Shown here: positions 1-11,062 of the stretch, one piece after another
Numbering within the stretch: the stretch's first letter is position 1
Layout of the letters: each line of letters opens with the position of its first letter
NCBI GenBank assembly: GCA_914767715.1
Contig: OU612067.1
Location: 14,267,001 to 14,327,000 of the forward strand
Direction: 5' to 3'
Source: Membranipora membranacea
Lineage: Eukaryota > Bryozoa > Gymnolaemata > Cheilostomatida > Membraniporidae
DNA length: 60,000 nucleotides
Program-made: the position numbers and the translations under genes
The notes under the pieces: generated by a model
Told to the model about the DNA's origin: nothing
Database searches by the model: none
What the model saw: only the letters and a program-made list of their open reading frames with translations

Positions 1-1203
1 CAGATAAATGTATTATCCCTTACTTTGCTACCAGGAAAGTCTCAATTCCTGCCATTCATACTCATCTCATCCCACTGAAAGTAGATCTGTTTCTACAAGG
101 TCTCCCTATCCCCAGATATGTCTACTCACTCATTACGGCGGCATATCTAGACATCAATGTGAATCCAGTCAATCATGTCGAGGCTGGAGCCTATGCTATG
201 GACGACGGCCTCACAAGAGCAGGCATTGAGACGAAGAAGACAGAATGGTCTAGTGCTATACAGCTGTTTGACTTGATAGAAACTCAAATCACAGAACTGG
301 TCTCATGTGGACTATCCCTACTTGTGATGTCCATCATGTCGCATGGTATAGCTGGAATGCTAACAGGAAGTGACCGCACACAGGCAATCATTTCTGACAT
401 CCTCAAAGAAACAGAGAAACAACTCCCAGAGCATATACCGTTGGTAAAAAGAGTTATTAACCTTTTGTTCACTTATGTCATTTTTGGGATAGTTTCACAG
501 GGTTTACATGAGATCTACCAGTACCAGTCATGTGACCACATCCACCATTGTAAATTTCTGCAAAAAATGATGATGTGAGTTAGTCTGAGAACAGACACAA
601 CGCCAGGATGATGATGTGGAACACAAAGAAATTCAAACTTTGCATCCACTCCACACGTTATACGTTTCAGCTTGAAATGGGTATCAACTACAATTCCCAA
701 ACAAGAGCATGTATGTATGTAACCTGCCCCTTTACTGTTTTGAAAACATGATGATTTGTAGTTGTATTCTATCGTCGTAGATAATTATGATCCAGGCCTG
801 TCAGGGTGAACATAAAGCTTCTGGATCAACCTCTACAAGCAGCCTAAGAGATGCCCAGGGCTCAACAGAAAAGGATAACCAGCTGATCAAACTGAAGAGG
901 CCTCACACCTTGTTACTCATGTCTACAGTACATGGAGGGATGTCTGTCAGAGGGGCGTTCACTGGAGCTATCGCGAGACAGATAGTTAAAGCTGATGGTA
1001 AGACTACTATAGAAGAGATGGTGACTAAGGCTAATATAGATCTAAAGAAGAACGAACCAGATCAGTACAATCAGACACCAGAACTAAGAAGTACACTTCA
1101 GAAGAGTCTAGTACTTCCACCAGGGGAGCAGAAATCTGATTCTCTACAAAGCCTGAATAAACCATCTAAGATCAGTCTTCTCAAAAAGCTTGGTGTTCTT
1201 TAG
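1..1203 (+). CDS. LRR-Roc-COR-caspase protein, 3' part (copy 1)
   Basis: Only the end of the COR region and the caspase domain are inside the window. The reading frame enters at base 3. The proposed last exons are 1-443 and 781-1203, separated by a 337-nt intron (donor GTAAAAAG at 444, acceptor TCGTAG ending at 780). Splicing joins HIPL to IIMIQACQG in frame, as expected before a caspase catalytic cysteine. The predicted catalytic His (Ser-His-Gly) is codon 342-344 and the Cys is codon 799-801. Downstream come a linker with two Asp residues, a small-subunit core with an Arg after STVHGG (the S1-pocket position), and a basic tail. Without splicing, the frame stops at 578 and the product would lack the Cys. 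Family assignment comes from motif reading; splicing is inferred. Confidence 0.8.
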
Positions 1204-2330
1204 AACGCAAACACATAACAATCTCTCTCAGTTTAGTTACATTCATCGGCCATCACTCGGGGAACCTGAATTCATAGACTTTCAACAAGCATGTATAGAA
1301 ATGTGTGTATAAATATAATGCCAATGCAAGGATGTAGTATAGACATATTATTATTCATCTATTCATTTCAATATCATTACTAAGCGTATTATAACAACCC
1401 ACCCCTAATTTTTTTCCATGTTTGAGTTCTTGTAATTTTTGTAATTGTTCATCTACAACTATTCTGTATTATTTCTATAACATGTAATATATATTTACTA
1501 ATAATGAATACTTTCATAGTAATATGCTTCTCTCCATCACCCCTGCTGGTAGTTAAGCCAGTCAGATATTTGGCTATCTTTGGAAATTTCTCATTCATTA
1601 CCATACTTTATTTCTGTATCATATTCAATACAACATATATATCCTACACTTATTACACTATGTGATGCTACCGAGAATCTATATTGAAATGATAGATTGA
1701 GAAGACAATTATCAATGCGAACAACACTTGCCTGTCTGACAAGCTATATTTCGGGGGGGGGGGGGGGGGGGAGGGGGGCAATTGACGCCCAATCAAGGGG
1801 GGTGGTAGGATAAAGCTTGACAACTTTCAATAACAAAGTTGGTTTAGAAGTACAAAAGTGTCAACCTTTCAGCTCTTGCCAACTACTTCACAGTTTTCTT
1901 GAAACAGCTTAAAGTTTTAAGATCTACAACAAATAGTGTACTGTATTTTTGAAATTGTTTTCCCCTTGCCGGCATGTGGAACTAACCTTCAATACATCTG
2001 TGATACAATTGCGATTAAGCTGGGTACATTAAACAGTAGCTAACTTTGTACGAGGGAACTTGTAAATATTCAATGGTATGATATTATAAACGCATGGTCT
2101 TTGACTAGAAAAATTGACAGGGGAGGCAACAATATGAAGAGCAGATGTGCCGGTGAGAAGATGACACTGAGTGGGCATTGTAAGCTGTATCTATGATTTG
2201 CTGGAACTAAACTCAGTCGTTGGTACTTTCCCCTGACCTTGTAAACAGAATCTGGATGTAGACTCGCAATACCACTTGGTCTCTGCTCTGCCATTATTAG
2301 CGGCTAAGTTTTACTGTATATCTTCTATCT
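1204..2330. other. 3' flank of ROCO-caspase gene, no gene seen
   Basis: This is AT-rich sequence after the stop codon, probably including the 3' untranslated region. It contains a G homopolymer at 1753-1771 followed by a second G run. Counterparts are 22801-23940 and 44028-45144. I see no conserved reading frame. Confidence 0.6.
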
Positions 2331-2363
2331 GGCATTCGTCAAATCATCATATTATGATGATTT

Positions 2364-4725
2364 TGTGTAGAGTGGCTAGGGACGCTTGGCTCCATGCATG
2401 ATACAGAATGGCCACTACTTTGAAAAATCTTGGACTTACAGAATGCTATGCATACTTGTTTCTCAACATAATGAAAGAGGAATCAAAATTAATGTGTGAT
2501 AAATCTTACAGGTGTAAGGCCACAATTAGGCCGCAAAAGATTACCTATTAGGCCGCACTGGCAAAAAGGCCGCAGGTTGCCCACAGCTGGCGTCAATCAT
2601 TGTATCCTGAAGTTGATAAAAGTCACAAGAATAGATATTTTTATGACATTTTATGTAATCATTTTCAATTGGTTTGATTAGCCCTTGGACCTTGGCAAAA
2701 ATTGTGCAGTGTCATCTAACATAGATATTTGAAGCTCAAATGGCGTAGATCATTGTATTCTGACGTTGATAAAAGTCACAAGAATAGATATTTTTATGAC
2801 ATTTTATGTAATCATTTGTAAAAATTGACTGCTTTTTCCATGACACTTCGTCCCTGACACCAAATTTCATTGCATTTGATAGAGCTAGATTTTAATTTAT
2901 TTTGTTTTGTAATAGGAATTACTATTTTTGGATTCACTTTTCTTAGGAAATATGAGGCAAGTTTTTGTTAACCAAATAAGGTTAGCAAATGCAGTTTTAC
3001 AGCGGTGATCAAGGGAAGTCACTCTGAAAAATATAACATAACATACATATAATACATACAATATAATCATTCATAGTCATAAAGAATATTCTCATGAAAT
3101 ATACCAATAACTATATTGTATTATTTTTTGTTTACATAACAGTTTTGACACATATAAAGCAGTCAACGAAGTACTTTATGCACACAAATCAACACCAGAC
3201 AAGTTTTACATCCTCTGTCGTGTGCTTTTTCCTGATAGAGAGTTTGAGTGTGACAGAGTAATGAGTCATGTTACAATCCTTATAACATTTGGGCTCACAT
3301 GTTCCAGATTGTCTCCCATTTTACCAGCAATTGAGAATATTTATCTCTACAGTAACAAACCTTCCTGCAGGCCTTCCTGCGCCCCTGTTGCCCTCCCACC
3401 CCCGAGCCCCCTGAGCCCCTGTTGCACCCTCATTGCAACATAATACTACCAACACAACCCTTGCCCCGCCACTTTACAAGTCATAGGTACAGCCCTGCTG
3501 CAGATCGTCATCATAGAAATACATCTTGTTATGCAAGGTTTGTCCTGCTTACTTGAGTATCGTTCCATTACTGCATTTATATAAAGAAGGGGCCCAGTAT
3601 TTGTGGTGATTGATTTAAGGTAAGGCCACACGTTCTCATGCAAATTTCTGCTTCTTCTTGCAAATATAATTTCGTACTAATGTCAACCTGCCACACATGA
3701 TTCTCATCTCCGAAAATTGTATGAGCGCAATCCTTCTGCGCTAATACGAACCATAGCCCTAACAGTGATATGAAATAAAAAGATTTATACCAAGGAGAAG
3801 CTGTTACTCGTTGTTTATACCAACCGCCCAGTGATTCAGCTTCTATGTATGCCTCAACCATCTCCTAATAATTGTTTCAATTTGATACTCATAATTCACT
3901 GTATCCCTTCCCCTCTTACTCCAGGTCCAAAATTGAATGAGAAACTCTACATATTGATCATCCACTCCATCTTTTTACCAAAGTTGTGTTTGCATAGATA
4001 TGACCTTGACTTTTCAATCAAAACGGGCAGCCACTCAGATAGCATTTTGTGAAAATTTATACTATCTGGTTACGTACATTGTTAACATACAGCGTTCCAC
4101 AAATTGTGGAAATCCCAATCCGAACGACAGTTTACATGAAATTTACTCCTAATTGTGAGAAAACAACCCCATATGACTTCACTTTTAGACAGATTTTTCT
4201 TTTGGTTTTACTAACAAGAAAATTCAGTGACAAGTTTATGACATGGCAGCCTAGAACCCTAAATGTTTCAACTCTGGCTTAAGATGTTTGCTATTGAATT
4301 GTGTTAAATGCAGATGAGAAGTCCCAAAAGTAAACATCACATATTGCATACGAGGCATTCTGGTCTATAACGTAAGTGACACTTTCAGGACCTGTATTGG
4401 GTAAACTGGCTTGCTCTGTATGCAACTATTGCCATGGGTAGTGGTTAGTGATATATTGCTATAGAAGAATTTGGAAAGACGCATCGTGATGGTGTGACGT
4501 GTTTCAATTCCTTATTTTGCCAGACAGTTGTGGTTTCCCACAGTTTTACAAGTTTGGCAAGCATTCATTATTCCCTCCATAATAATCAAAATATGATTTT
4601 TCCCAGAATAACAATAATAACTAGCTTTATCAACAGTGATCATAACAAAATGAATACAACCCTGAAGTTAATTAATGGATATTCAATAGTTAACATTTGG
4701 TCTTGTGATGGGGGATCTTGTGCAC
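2364..4725. other. Upstream region of peptide gene, no supported gene
   Basis: It contains the 153-bp repeat and a C-rich tract near 3360-3430. A 94-codon open frame on the - strand (3577-3861) is intact in A, C, E and F but shifted in B and D. Counterparts precede each peptide gene (12198-14711, 23964-26336, 33836-36359, 45168-47539, 54812-57337). Confidence 0.55.
2589..2817. repeat. 153-bp tandem repeat, ~1.5 copies (unit A)
   Basis: The period is 153 bp, measured between GGCGT...ATCATTGTAT marks at 2589 and 2742. Non-coding and AT-rich. Confidence 0.8.
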
Positions 4726-4733
4726 TATATAAG
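4726..4733 (+). promoter_or_regulatory. TATA box, peptide gene A
   Basis: TATATAAG lies 83 bp before the ATG. The octamer and spacing are identical in all six copies, which fits a start site about 30 bp downstream and a short leader. Confidence 0.7.
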
Positions 4734-4808
4734 CTGGTTTTGCAGGCTCAACACAGTCATCATCTAAATCAGCAGTCGAGCAGATAGAGATATTTCAGCT
4801 TCTTCACA

Positions 4809-5404
4809 ATGGCACGATTCATATTGGTGGTTATTGCTTGCCTGTTCATGGCCGCTGTTGGTGAGAATACTTTAATATTTATAGTTATTGTAATATGACG
4901 ACTACAGTATTTATTCATGTGAACTATGTTCTGTTTATCGATTAAGAATATTTCAAACTATTAAAAATGTGATTTTCTCAATAAATAATAGTAAATTGAT
5001 AATACACAAAGAAGAAATCTCAGACTTTGAGATAACAAAGTCAAGAACTAGTTGAGAATTTAAACAAAAATTGCAAGCGTGACATGAAACAATTCATGAT
5101 CGTTTAAATGCTAATTAAAATCTTTTAATTTTTTCAGTTGATGCTGTCTTCGTCACAGAAAAATTCTGCAGGAGTTTGAACCCTGAGGGTTTTGAACAGT
5201 GCGTGCAAACTAAAGACTGCGTCGGCTACGGCACCCGCAATAAATACTGCTGTACTGATTGCAAATTTAATACTTGTATGCCTGATGATGAATGTTGGTC
5301 CGACGGTAAGTATTTTAAAGTTTCAATTTTTTTTATCTCCATATGTTGCCCATTCAGCAGATTACAACTATGAAGATTTGCTCAAACCGAAAGTATATAC
5401 CTAA
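4809..5404 (+). CDS. Secreted cysteine-rich peptide, copy A
   Basis: Three exons: 4809-4860, 5138-5305 and 5358-5404, encoding 88 residues. All junctions are GT-AG; the second intron is only 52 nt, with a strong pyrimidine tract. Residues 1-20 form a hydrophobic signal peptide with a likely cut after VDA. The mature part has eight cysteines spaced C-x10-C-x5-C-x9-CC-x2-C-x4-C-x5-C (residues 28, 39, 45, 55, 56, 59, 64, 70), then a short acidic, tyrosine-rich tail ending KPKVYT. The central CC and spacing recall WAP-type or other small disulfide-rich secreted peptides (inhibitor, antimicrobial or toxin-like), but no family matches exactly. Function unknown. The acceptor of exon 3 is CAGCAG, so use of the second AG would change the junction by one residue. 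Confidence 0.8.
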
Positions 5405-5924
5405 TGGTCTAATATGTGACTGATTCTAGGGCTATATGGTTTCAGAATTTCGATAGTCTAGACTCTAGAGTCTAGAGTGTCTTAAGAACGTTGTCTCCAA
5501 TTGATTAAGTTACGTTGTGTCCAATTATTAAGTACGCTGTGTCTAATTATGAACAAAAGGATATTATTTTTTGTTTCTTAATCTTTGTAATTTAATATAA
5601 TTCTGACTCTCTGGAATAACTGATGACTACCTCTCTTTTATTTCCATGAGTCAGATCTCTTTGTTGATTACAATTTAGAAGGGGGGGGGGGCGTCGGACA
5701 AAAGGGGTGGCAAAAGTCTATCTTGGTCTCTGTCAGCAACAACCCTTTATTAAATTGATGGAAGATGACCTCTTAGGCAAGATGCAAAGAATGTTTTTGA
5801 CCCAGTAAATCTTTGAGCTTCAGCTGTGTTCAAAGGCAATCACAAAGTTCCCATGCATTGATTGGAACTCAAAATGAAGCGAATCCCTCACCATTTGAAA
5901 TGGGATGCTTGAAAAAAATTCAAA

Positions 5925-5992
5925 AAGGTCTACCGCAGTCGGGAATTGAACCAGTCTTTGATGCTATCCACTGTGCTCGGCCCTAATCGAAC
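5925..5992 (-). repeat. Short tRNA-like sequence (unit A; also in B-F)
   Basis: The - strand reads GGCCGAGCACAGTGGATAGC, then GACTGGTTCAATTCCCG and a poly-pyrimidine-like end, resembling A and B boxes of a tRNA-derived element. Orthologous copies are at about 15917-15984, 27537-27604, 37565-37632, 48744-48811 and 58540-58607. The copy in F has one change in the B-box region. It is too short for a full tRNA. Confidence 0.4.
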
Positions 5993-7754
5993 GAAGGAAC
6001 ACAAACCAATACGCAACTAAATTGAACCCATGCTTTTGCCATGATTCCATAGCTCCTCAAGTTGATGTGAACACAATGAATGGCAACTTAGTGAATGTCA
6101 AAGGTTGCTGACGCATGTAAAATTAGACTGAGAACTTCAAAACAATACCAAACAATATGATAGCGACACTGTGACTTAAATTAAATGATTTACACCAGGA
6201 CTTATGATAGCATCAAAGTAGAGAACTGCTTTCTTAGCTTTGTCAAATTCACTAAAGTATATTTTTATTTGTGTCTTATAGGTAGTTGATACATCCGCCA
6301 TCACCAGAACGGACAAGCTGCGCAAGTACTTCACTATGCCCTTCTGACCTATGAATATGACGAATTCCTTTGAACACATCATTTTCTATCATAATCTTAG
6401 CTACAAAACAATAAAACTTCATCAAAGAACCCACAGTGATTTCATTTATGAGCTCTTGAAGTTGTAATGAGTACAAGTGCTGCCCCGGCAGGGGGGCGTC
6501 AGATGTGGGGGCACGAGTCTAGGGGGCTCAGACTAGCTACACAGTCATGATGACAGACCATTTGATTGAAAACCACATCATGAGTAATTTGTTGAAGTGC
6601 GTTTTTTCAGGTTAGTCATTATTGTCGAGCATGTGCTGGGGTATCCAGCAGTACGGTCATAACCTTGCCATAATGCCTGGTCAAAATACCATCAGGACAA
6701 AATGCGCAGAGAGCATGATATGCCAATGAAAAAAAATGCAGGAAATATACCAAGGCCCAAATAAACTTTCGTTAAAACACCAGTTGTTGCAACAGTCAAG
6801 AGCCCAGTGGAATCAAAGTCAGGTTGGACATAACACCATTTGGGACAACAAGCCACATCCAGCGTTTAGTCAACATAGGTTTATGACTGTCAGTTTCTAA
6901 GTGACAGTAACAGTGACAAAGACTGTCATTTTATAGTCTGAGTTTACATCCAAATTGCAATAATACTAACTGTAAGAGACAGAGCACGTATTAGATCCAT
7001 ATTTGTAGGGTCGGATTATCGCCTACCCAGTATACATGTGTATTATATATATCACGATGATTTACAGATTAATGAGTATGGTAAGGGATACTGGTGAATT
7101 TGAAATAGTCTTTGTTAAAGCCCCAAATAATAATGTAGAAACCCACCCAATAGGCCTACCAAGATTATTCACTGGCTATTGTTTTGGAATCGGCCAAGCC
7201 ATAGATGGACATGACGTGTAAATAAATTTTACTAATTTTACGTGTCTTTTTACGCCCTATCAGGCCTGTCAAAGAGATCAACACTCTTGTATGACAATCC
7301 AGTTCATGTAGGGTCTTCATGATGGTACCAGGAGATTTAAAAGTTTCAGGTTGCAGATAACTCCACACAATAACAAACCAAAACCTGTCAGCCAATCAAA
7401 ACAAAACACAAGCACATGGGTCCATTTATAAGGGTACAATAATAGTGATACATGAGCAGATAACACCACAGAAGCAATGTCCAATATCACCAATAACGCA
7501 GACAAGGCTTCATTGTTGGCCTGAATCCCAGGCTACCAGTGTGCACCAATTCAGCTTCTTATTTCTCAGCACAGACTTAGGAAAACCACTAACTGGGCCT
7601 TCCACCGTTGAGATTGCAAAAAAAATCATATTATTTATTTGATGCAAATGAATTATAATTTTCAGATCGTTGGCGGGAGTATTGTGTCTAGAGGCTAAAG
7701 TAACCTTATAGGAAGTTAATTAAATGTTGGTTAAAAACGTTATTTAAATTCTTA

Positions 7755-7960
7755 AGAATGGGCAGCAACATAATGGGTGCCATAGGGGCTAGGCCACCAA
7801 TATCTGCGGCAATTTCATCTCAGTTTGTAGGCAGGTCGTAGCACACAAACATGTCCCAGTAGTCAGTGGGCTGCATTGGGATTCAATTCAAACCCACGCC
7901 TTTCAACACTTTTGCATGCTGAGGGACGCGCTCTAACTAGCTGAGCCACCTCCTAGTCCT
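7755..7960 (-). repeat. tRNA-derived SINE-like element (unit A)
   Basis: On the - strand from 7960 the sequence starts GGACTAGGAGGTGGCTCAG and continues AGCTAGTTAGAGCGCG, a good RNA polymerase III A box. A degenerate B box, GGGTTTGAATTGAATCCC, lies at 7878-7895. The head resembles a tRNA but cannot fold as a functional one because the arms are disrupted. The downstream body and its end are uncertain. Confidence 0.55.
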
Positions 7961-9568
7961 TAACAGTGTGTAACTCATTAGTTCTAGGGTAAAGATAATT
8001 TTAAAGTTTTACTGGGAGTTGCATTGTTGACATTTAACTAAAAACCTGTTCTGTTATTACTCGATCGATATTGTGCTGTATTATTAAATCTACAATCCTC
8101 TAACACAAGGGTCAATAATATATCACCTCACAACTTCAAAGAATTATTTATTTAGTCTGAGCGCTTGGGGTGCAGGTAAATTTTAGCTTTGCAAGGTTTG
8201 TTTTGCTCGGCTCAAGTTTGAAAACCTAGTGATAGAAAACCACCTGTAACAATAACTTGAGCACACACCTCCCGATTTAAACCTATGATCAAGTTTAACA
8301 AACAAGAAACAAGCAAGCAAAGTCTACTCACTTCTAATACCAACATCAAACTTATCGACAGTAAGTGATATGCTTGCTATGATGTATTGATAGGCTTAAT
8401 AAATCTAAACCCTTCACCGAGTCAAAATGCAAACACATTACTAGAACAACATCAAAAATAAAAAACAATTTAGTAAACACAATGTTTAGTTAGCTCGGGC
8501 ACCTAAAAACATAACTTGGTCTCTTTATCACAGAAAGTGCATGTAATGGATGATAACTCATATTATTGAGAGAAATACGGACGGCTGTTTGACAGATCTA
8601 AAAATAATCAGATGCAAGACAACACCGACAAATTTACAAATTGGAGTCGGGTCGACCGGCGAGGTATTTCTTTACACGCGGATCTACCTCAAACTTGGCC
8701 GACCATTGTTTAGCGAAAGGAGTTACGCTCATCACATCTGGTGTGGCTAGTTTAGTTTACCGCACCATAACCATACATCAGCAAGACCAATCTGCAAAAT
8801 TAAATAATGTTGTCTGCATAATTCTTCTGCATGCAGAGAGGCGTGAATCTAAGAAAATTCTGATATGCACTGGAAGAATTGGAGAAAATTTTTTGCATTC
8901 ACTTGCTTTAGTAATATAGGTGAAGCAATCATATCCCTTTTGCACTGTGGGTCAGAATATGGAAAACATAATCAAGGGACTAATAACTGGTTTGTGGCGA
9001 TGTGTAGTGACACATTCTGCATATCAAACCATTATATTTGGCATGAGCATTTGTTACCATAGAACTTGCCCTGGGTAAACAGGCCAAATAACACATAATA
9101 CAAAACTTCATAAGTACTTCACATTTGTCCTGATCCATACCTCAGGCCAATTTGTAGAAATTGTCTATCAATTGCCACCCGTCTTATATGTAATAGCAGT
9201 TAACAAGAATTCGGACTCAACTTCTGGCCAATGTACACTACAGTACGAAAACACTTTGACTATGACCCAGGTACTGTATTCTATTGATTAGCAGAGATAT
9301 GTAAAAGTTGTCTTACCTCGTTTCCGAAAAGAAATTTCTTAGATCCGCAACTTTTTGATAGCTTCTCAGCCAAGTTAAGGGCGGTGACCCATCTCTGTTT
9401 GGCTTTCTCCAAGACTTCGTCCTTGTTTTCTGGCTCTGGGACAGACTTGAACACCATCCAAGCGTAGATATGTGGAACGGCGTAGGAGTTCATTACATCC
9501 TGAGCTGTCTCGAGCACCATATCGTGTAAAGTCTCTTCCCATGGGGTCTTTCCAGCCATACCTGTGAA

Positions 9569-9690
9569 AGGTTGATTAAACGTTTATTAAACGTTGATTA
9601 AAGGTTGATTAAATGTTGTTTCAAGGTTGATTCAAGGTTGATTCAAGGTTGATTCAAGGTTGATTCAAGGTTGATTCAAGGTTGATTAAA
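9569..9690. repeat. 11-bp minisatellite in GST intron 2 (copy A)
   Basis: Degenerate GGTTGATTAAA units lead into about six perfect GGTTGATTCAA units and then an AT-rich ATTAAATTAATT tail. Confidence 0.85.
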
Positions 9691-10507
9691 ATTAAATTAA
9701 TTAAATTAAAATTAAAGGTAGGGAACATGAGTTATAACAAACATCATGATCGCTGTGTAGTGGTTAGAAGTTCTGTTTGAATCAAGTAGCATCATTTGTT
9801 GTGACATTGGCGCACTGTATTAACAACCTTGTTTTTGGCAACCTTTTTTTTAGCTGCATGACGAGGTTAGCACTGTATACCTATGTCACAAGCGTTGCTC
9901 CACACTCAAGGCAAATTCATTCATCTTTTCGGGGACTAGAAAGTTATGAATCGAATGAGAAGGATGTGCAGCCTTGAAAATATACCAAAAACTACGGTGT
10001 AAGCTGGTTAATTCAAACTTCATAATTCAAAATTCCTTTTAAGGAAAATTGGTCCCTTCAGCCAGATCTCAATGCATTCTAATATCACTTAATTCAGATT
10101 CTGCTTAATAAGAACACATTTTTGTGTTCCCCAGAGGTTAGAATTAAGTATACGGCGCTGTATATTATTAAGCTAACTGTATGGGAAAACCTTTAGGAAA
10201 CCCAATGAGAAAACTACTCAAGTAAGTGGCCGATCAAATCGTACTCAGTTTAATCTAAGAAGAGTACAAGGAGAATTGAACCCACCAAATTTCTTGGCGA
10301 CGTGTCTGGCGATGACGTTGGAGCAGCAGATGAGACCATCACTAGTTGTTAATGTGGGCAGCTGACCCAATGGCTGAGCTGTAAATAAGAAGAGTAAAAT
10401 TATAAGTCAAATGTAAAATATGGTTAAAACTTTCCAATTTATCTCAAATCAGCAATAATTCATCTTCATTATTTCAAAAACATGTCATCTATGATGCGGG
10501 TAAAAGC

Positions 10508-10613
10508 ACAGCCAGCCCTTAAAAGCGTTCGGGATGGCTATCGCGGCCGTAGGCGGTCGTTGGACCGCCTACGGCCGCGATCACCATCCCGAACGCTTTT
10601 AAGGGCTGGCTGT
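10508..10613. mobile_element. Foldback MITE-like element with 10-bp target duplication
   Basis: Two 51-bp arms with one mismatch flank a 4-base GTTG loop and would form a long GC-rich hairpin. The element is flanked by direct repeats GGGTAAAAGC at 10498-10507 and 10614-10623, which look like a target-site duplication. A 9-11 bp duplication would fit Mutator-like transposases, but no coding sequence is present. It lies in GST intron 1. Confidence 0.7.
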
Positions 10614-11062
10614 GGGTAAAAGCTGTGGCTTTTTGATTTTGTCAGTTTTCTTCTTTTTTGGGTCACAATAACAGGTGATCAAATAAAAAGTTAACTTAAA
10701 ACAAAGAATATTGTAGCTACTATTACTTCTTATACAGTTATTGATAAACGTTATCCAAAAATACTAAAGATAGATAAAGATAAATATAAGGCTAATTGGA
10801 GGTTGTTGGAGTTGTCTGGTCTTGAGACAGAACCCAAAGATGGCTTATTTTCTTAAAAATGATTCAGATTGCCAAATAAAGTATTAAAGCAGAAAAATTG
10901 ATTTCACAGATACTTACATGGCTTCATCTCAGCCCATTGCTCGAAGGTGACTCGCTTGTCCTCCATCTTCTTGCCGGCGATGGCGTACAGCATACGAGTG
11001 GCCTCACCACGAGCTCGGATACCGAAGTACAGAAGGGAATCATCTCCTTTCTTGCCAGCCAT

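Larger units (their letters stand above)
5405..8633. other. Region between peptide gene and GST 3' end, no supported gene
   Basis: It holds a 20-bp palindrome at 5457-5476, a G homopolymer near 5681-5691, a short tRNA-like sequence, two overlapping - strand open frames (6176-6476) of unknown nature and the SINE-like element. Counterparts lie in each inner unit (15300-18624, 27016-30246, 36948-40273, 48219-51452, 58017-60000). Confidence 0.55.
2331..9243. repeat. Inner ~7-kb repeat unit A
   Basis: Homology to the other inner units starts at the GGCATTCG beside a short palindrome and ends at the CACTACAG just before the GST exon 3 flank. It contains peptide gene A and a frameshifted GST exon 4. 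It has about 1.5 copies of the 153-bp repeat, a class shared with C and E. Near its right end it lacks about 17 bp that are present in the other units. Confidence 0.85.
8634..11062 (-). pseudogene. Sigma-class-like glutathione S-transferase, frameshifted (copy A)
   Basis: Exons on the - strand: 10918-11062, 10286-10378, 9317-9561 and 8634-8791. The junctions are GT-AG and the phases agree. The N-terminal thioredoxin-like domain has Tyr12 in LLYFGIRARGEA (catalytic position), Trp43 and Lys47, QLPTL with the cis-Pro at 56, and CSN (Ser68) before IARHVAKKFG. The helical domain carries GLADVWLW. A net 7-bp loss in exon 4 near 8750-8760 shifts the frame, and translation stops at 8749-8747, giving about 175 instead of 215 residues. 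Exons 1-3 look intact, so this is a recent lesion. GSTs of this class conjugate glutathione or isomerise prostaglandin H2; which applies here is unknown. Confidence 0.85.

Noticed and set aside
787-1203. A separate 138-residue gene starting at the ATG at 787
   Set aside because: The ATG is inside the caspase strand IIMIQACQG, directly after a good acceptor at 780. It is better read as the last exon of the ROCO-caspase gene.
3222-3443. 73-codon proline-rich frame
   Set aside because: It depends on a C-rich tract whose length varies between units (different in F), and it overlaps other frames. There is no sign of coding constraint.
4494-4787. 97-codon open frame ending just before the peptide gene
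   Set aside because: It covers the TATA box and leader of the peptide gene. Composition is low-complexity and no motif is seen; it is open by chance and duplicated with the unit.
5138-5305. WAP domain in the cysteine-rich peptide
   Set aside because: Eight cysteines and a central CC are suggestive, but the spacing after the CC and the lack of the usual Lys-Cys-Cys context do not match the WAP pattern.
7856-7960. Functional tRNA gene
   Set aside because: A and B boxes are recognisable, but the acceptor and anticodon arms do not pair and the B box is degenerate; it fits a SINE or tRNA fossil.
9569-9690. CRISPR-like array
   Set aside because: The 11-bp units are contiguous with no spacers, lie in an intron and vary in copy number, so this is an ordinary minisatellite.
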